Positions 3,901-5,978 of a DNA stretch of 5,978 nt are shown here, in pieces. How positions within the stretch are numbered: the stretch's first letter is position 1; every line of letters starts with the position of its first letter. The DNA comes from DASUTW01 sp035513995 (GTDB taxonomy: Bacteria > Actinomycetota > UBA4738 > CALAEC01). The stretch lies in assembly GCA_035513995.1 (NCBI GenBank), contig DATKBL010000070.1, forward strand, positions 1 through 5,978, read 5' to 3'. Made by a program: the position numbers and the translations under genes. The notes below the pieces were generated by a model. That model had not been told where the DNA came from and searched no databases. It was given only the letters and a program-made list of their open reading frames with translations.

Positions 3901-5952
3901 TCACTCGACCGCGCACGCCGCGACGATGCGGCGTGCGCGGTCGGCGAGCTCCACGGCCTCCTCGTCGCCTTCGGCCAGGCGTCGCTCGAGCTCGTCCAGC
4001 GTCTCGTAGAAGAGGTCCCACCCCTCGCGTTCGGCCCGGAGGCGCTCCGCCAGCTCGCTCGGGTGACCCTGGGTGAAGGCCAACGTCGTGCTCAGCCGCG
4101 TGGCCGCCATCGCGACGAGCTCCTCGGCCTCGCCCGCATCCCCCTTCGCGGCGAGCGCCGCCGCCCTCAGCGCCAGCCTCAGGAACACCACGGTCACGGG
4201 GATCCGAGAGATGAAGCCTCCCGTGAACGGGTCGGCCACGGCCTTCACCTCGTCGCGGTCCTCCGCAAGCGCCCCCGCCAGCTCGGAGAAGAGCAGCAGG
4301 CGCTCGTAGTCGCCGACCCAGGTGCCGACCCGGGCCGCCTCGATCGCGGCGCCGGCGAACGCCTTCTTGTCGTGGCGCTGGATCAGCTCGCGGTGGTGGA
4401 CGTGGGCGAGCCGCGGCTCGGGCTCACCGAAGATCGACAGGATGTAGGCCTGGTCCTCGGCCCGACCGATGAACGACGGCGTGAAGGGGCGATGACGCCG
4501 GAGGCTGTCGACGAGGATCCCGACCGTGCCCGCGTGCACGTGGATCCTCTCGATCGCCGTGGTGACGCCGTCCGGGCCGTCTGCGCCGTAGCGCGTCGAG
4601 GCCTCGCCCAGGGTCGAGAGGGCCTGGGGGAGGGCGCTGAAGAACACGAGCTCGTCCGCCTCCGGTTCTCGGTCGGGGAACGGCACGTCGATCGTGAACA
4701 GCCCATCCTCGATGTCGGCCTCGTTCACCAGCGCCGCCGCGAAGCCGCCGAGCTCGAGCCGCCGGCCGTGCCCGTCCACCCCGGATCCGCCCCAGAGCGG
4801 ATAGGTGAAGTGCTCCAGGAGCGAGGCCCCGGTCTCGGCGACGAGCTCCTCCTGCGGCCAGCTGTGATCGAGGTCGGTCTTGAACGTCGCCACCACCTCG
4901 GGCTCGATCAGCACGTGCCAGAGCGCCGCGATCGCCTTCCCGAAGCTATGGTGCCGCCCGTAGGGGCCACGGACCCCGAGCACTTCCAGGAGCTCCTGCG
5001 CGTCGGCGCGACCGAGGAACCGCTCGGCGGCCGGACCCAGCACCTCCGCCACCAGCCGGGCCGCGTCGGCCTCCGCGAACGCGTACAGCTCGAGGTGCTC
5101 GAGCCCGCCCATCCTCCGCACCTCCTCGGCGAGGTACGGGTGGGCAACCTCCTCCAGCGACTCGTGGGTCGTCGAGACCGAGAGGGCGACGCGCAGTCGC
5201 CGTCCGGCCTCGGTGGTCCCCCGGCCCTTCTCGAACGCCATCCCCCGATCCATCGCGCTCAGCCCGTAGCGGAGCTCGCTCGAGGCGGCGTCGATGCCGA
5301 CCTGGATCGGATGGTCGTACCAGAACGCCTGCGGCCCGAGCTCTCCCAGTCCCCGCCGCACCTCGTCGGGGAGATCGAGACCGTCGACCTCGACGCCCGT
5401 GGGAGGCCCGGTCAGCAGGAGGTTCACCGTGAACAGCACCTGGCCGGCCGGGTCGGTCAGCGGCTCGGGGTTCGTCCCGGTGATCTCGATCGTGCGGCGG
5501 GCGCGCAGCTCCGCGGCTCGCTCCTCCTCGCGCCCTCTGATCCCGACCCCCTCGGGGAAGAACACCGACCACGTCCGCTCCGCGAGCTCGTCCACCGAGC
5601 GCCCGGCCTCATCGCGCGTGAGGTGCTCGGCCAGGGCGTCGATCCGCTCGACGAGCTCCGGCTCGCGCTCCGCGAGGTGGCGGGTCTCCTGGTCGATCCG
5701 CCGAAGGCCGTCCAGGTAGAACGCCGCCACCGGGTCGTCCGACCCGGCCGCCCGCTCGAGGAGGTCGGCGGCCTTCCGCGATCGAGGATGTGCCGGGCCG
5801 GCGAGGGCGATGAGGAACGCCGCGTTCAGGGAGGGCACGGTCGCCTCGCCCGGCTCGAGCTGTGCGTCGACATCGACCAGGGGCAGGACGCCGGGCTCGG
5901 GCCTCGGCGCGACGAGCGCCCCCACGACGTCGGCGAGCCGGTGCCCTGCCAC
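3901..5952 (-). CDS. Large uncharacterised protein with GT-A glycosyltransferase-like core
   Basis: Seen: 683 residues, no signal peptide or membrane segment. Residues 1-225 are mixed helical and unassigned. Residues 252-500 read like a GT-A nucleotide-sugar transferase: a first strand RRLRVALSVSTTHESLEEV (251-269), YGRHHSFGKAIAAL (331-344), the DxD-like TFKTDLDH (357-363, Asp360/Asp362), TGASLLEHFTYPLWGG (374-389), GRRLELGGFAAALVNEADI (396-414), then TPSFIGRAEDQAYILS (491-506) with an Asp-preceding Glu (E499/D500) as possible catalytic base, and VHHRELIQRHDK (518-529) with candidate metal-binding His. Residues 530-683 are helical and charged. Known: DxD binds the metal-sugar-nucleotide and a later Glu-Asp often activates the acceptor in GT-A enzymes. 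Inferred: a cytoplasmic sugar transferase; donor and acceptor unknown. The start is GTG 5952; the frame stays open to the window edge, so an upstream start cannot be fully excluded, but a TAGCAT just upstream supports this one. Confidence 0.85.
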   Translation of the reverse strand: MAGHRLADVVGALVAPRPEPGVLPLVDVDAQLEPGEATVPSLNAAFLIALAGPAHPRSRKAADLLERAAGSDDPVAAFYLDGLRRIDQETRHLAEREPELVERIDALAEHLTRDEAGRSVDELAERTWSVFFPEGVGIRGREEERAAELRARRTIEITGTNPEPLTDPAGQVLFTVNLLLTGPPTGVEVDGLDLPDEVRRGLGELGPQAFWYDHPIQVGIDAASSELRYGLSAMDRGMAFEKGRGTTEAGRRLRVALSVSTTHESLEEVAHPYLAEEVRRMGGLEHLELYAFAEADAARLVAEVLGPAAERFLGRADAQELLEVLGVRGPYGRHHSFGKAIAALWHVLIEPEVVATFKTDLDHSWPQEELVAETGASLLEHFTYPLWGGSGVDGHGRRLELGGFAAALVNEADIEDGLFTIDVPFPDREPEADELVFFSALPQALSTLGEASTRYGADGPDGVTTAIERIHVHAGTVGILVDSLRRHRPFTPSFIGRAEDQAYILSIFGEPEPRLAHVHHRELIQRHDKKAFAGAAIEAARVGTWVGDYERLLLFSELAGALAEDRDEVKAVADPFTGGFISRIPVTVVFLRLALRAAALAAKGDAGEAEELVAMAATRLSTTLAFTQGHPSELAERLRAEREGWDLFYETLDELERRLAEGDEEAVELADRARRIVAACAVE
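3906..3943 (+). terminator. Perfect 16-bp hairpin between convergent genes, terminator-like
   Basis: CGACCGCGCACGCCGC (3906-3921) and GCGGCGTGCGCGGTCG (3928-3943) are exact reverse complements around the six-base loop GACGAT. On the plus strand the stem begins 37 bases after the stop of the small-protein gene, a good place for its terminator. It lies within the last codons of the minus-strand gene, whose stop is 3901-3903, so it could also act on that transcript. No T-run follows on either strand; hairpins without a T-run are common as terminators in high-GC Actinobacteria. Function is inferred; the structure is seen directly. Confidence 0.6.
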
Positions 5953-5959
5953 GGGATCG

Positions 5960-5965
5960 ATGCTA
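5960..5965 (-). promoter_or_regulatory. Candidate -10 element TAGCAT of the glycosyltransferase-like gene
   Basis: On the minus strand TAGCAT is followed by seven bases (CGATCCC) and then the GTG at 5952. There is no ribosome-binding-like purine run before the start. The spacing predicts a transcript beginning at or next to the start codon. Only 13 bases remain upstream in the window, so a -35 box cannot be assessed. Confidence 0.45.
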
Positions 5966-5978
5966 CCCGGAGCGCGCG

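Noticed and set aside
5091..5105. CTCGAG-GTG-CTCGAG repeat as an operator
   Set aside because: It lies within coding sequence and is explained by Leu-Glu codons (LEHLEL); GAG/CTC-rich palindromes occur many times in this window.
4946..5572. Additional 208-codon minus-strand frame inside the glycosyltransferase-like gene
   Set aside because: It is a frame-shifted shadow of the large gene, made of Arg/Gly-rich low-complexity sequence.

Overview
The window is about 6 kb of very GC-rich DNA. Codon third positions are mostly G or C, starts are often GTG, and several genes seem to lack a ribosome binding site. Together with the protein families seen (RTX protein with a Sec signal peptide, ExeM/NucH-type extracellular nuclease, a small protein ending in a Cys-GRGH-Cys motif), this suggests a high-GC actinobacterium, probably from an uncultured or environmental lineage. 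The taxonomic call is inference; there is no rRNA or other marker gene here.

Layout from left to right. (1) Positions 1-1514, minus strand: the first 504 codons of a secreted nuclease with a signal peptide, a lamin-tail domain, an OB-fold-like domain and the first strand of an endonuclease/exonuclease/phosphatase domain, cut by the window edge. (2) Positions 1515-1736: a short spacer that holds an orphan RTX calcium-binding repeat fragment on the minus strand. (3) Positions 1737-2597, minus strand: a class I SAM-dependent methyltransferase. (4) Positions 2598-2719: a divergent spacer. (5) Positions 2720-3373, plus strand: an intact, Sec-exported RTX repeat protein. (6) Positions 3374-3491: a spacer with a good housekeeping-type promoter and a strong ribosome binding site. 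(7) Positions 3492-3869, plus strand: a small 125-residue protein of unknown function. (8) A perfect 16-bp inverted repeat at 3906-3943, lying where two convergent genes meet. (9) Positions 3901-5952, minus strand: a large 683-residue protein that I do not recognise by name but that carries GT-A glycosyltransferase-like signatures.

The genes do not form one obvious operon or pathway. Two products (nuclease and RTX protein) are exported and likely bind metal ions outside the cell; the methyltransferase, the small protein and the glycosyltransferase-like protein look cytoplasmic. The three minus-strand genes share a regulatory pattern: a TAGNNT -10-like hexamer 6 to 9 bases before the start codon and no convincing ribosome binding site, which suggests leaderless transcripts. 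The two plus-strand genes instead have clear ribosome binding sites. I found no CRISPR array, tRNA, rRNA, insertion sequence or defence/toxin system. The most interesting items are the uncharacterised glycosyltransferase-like protein, the orphan RTX fragment, the leaderless pattern and the hairpin embedded in a coding end.
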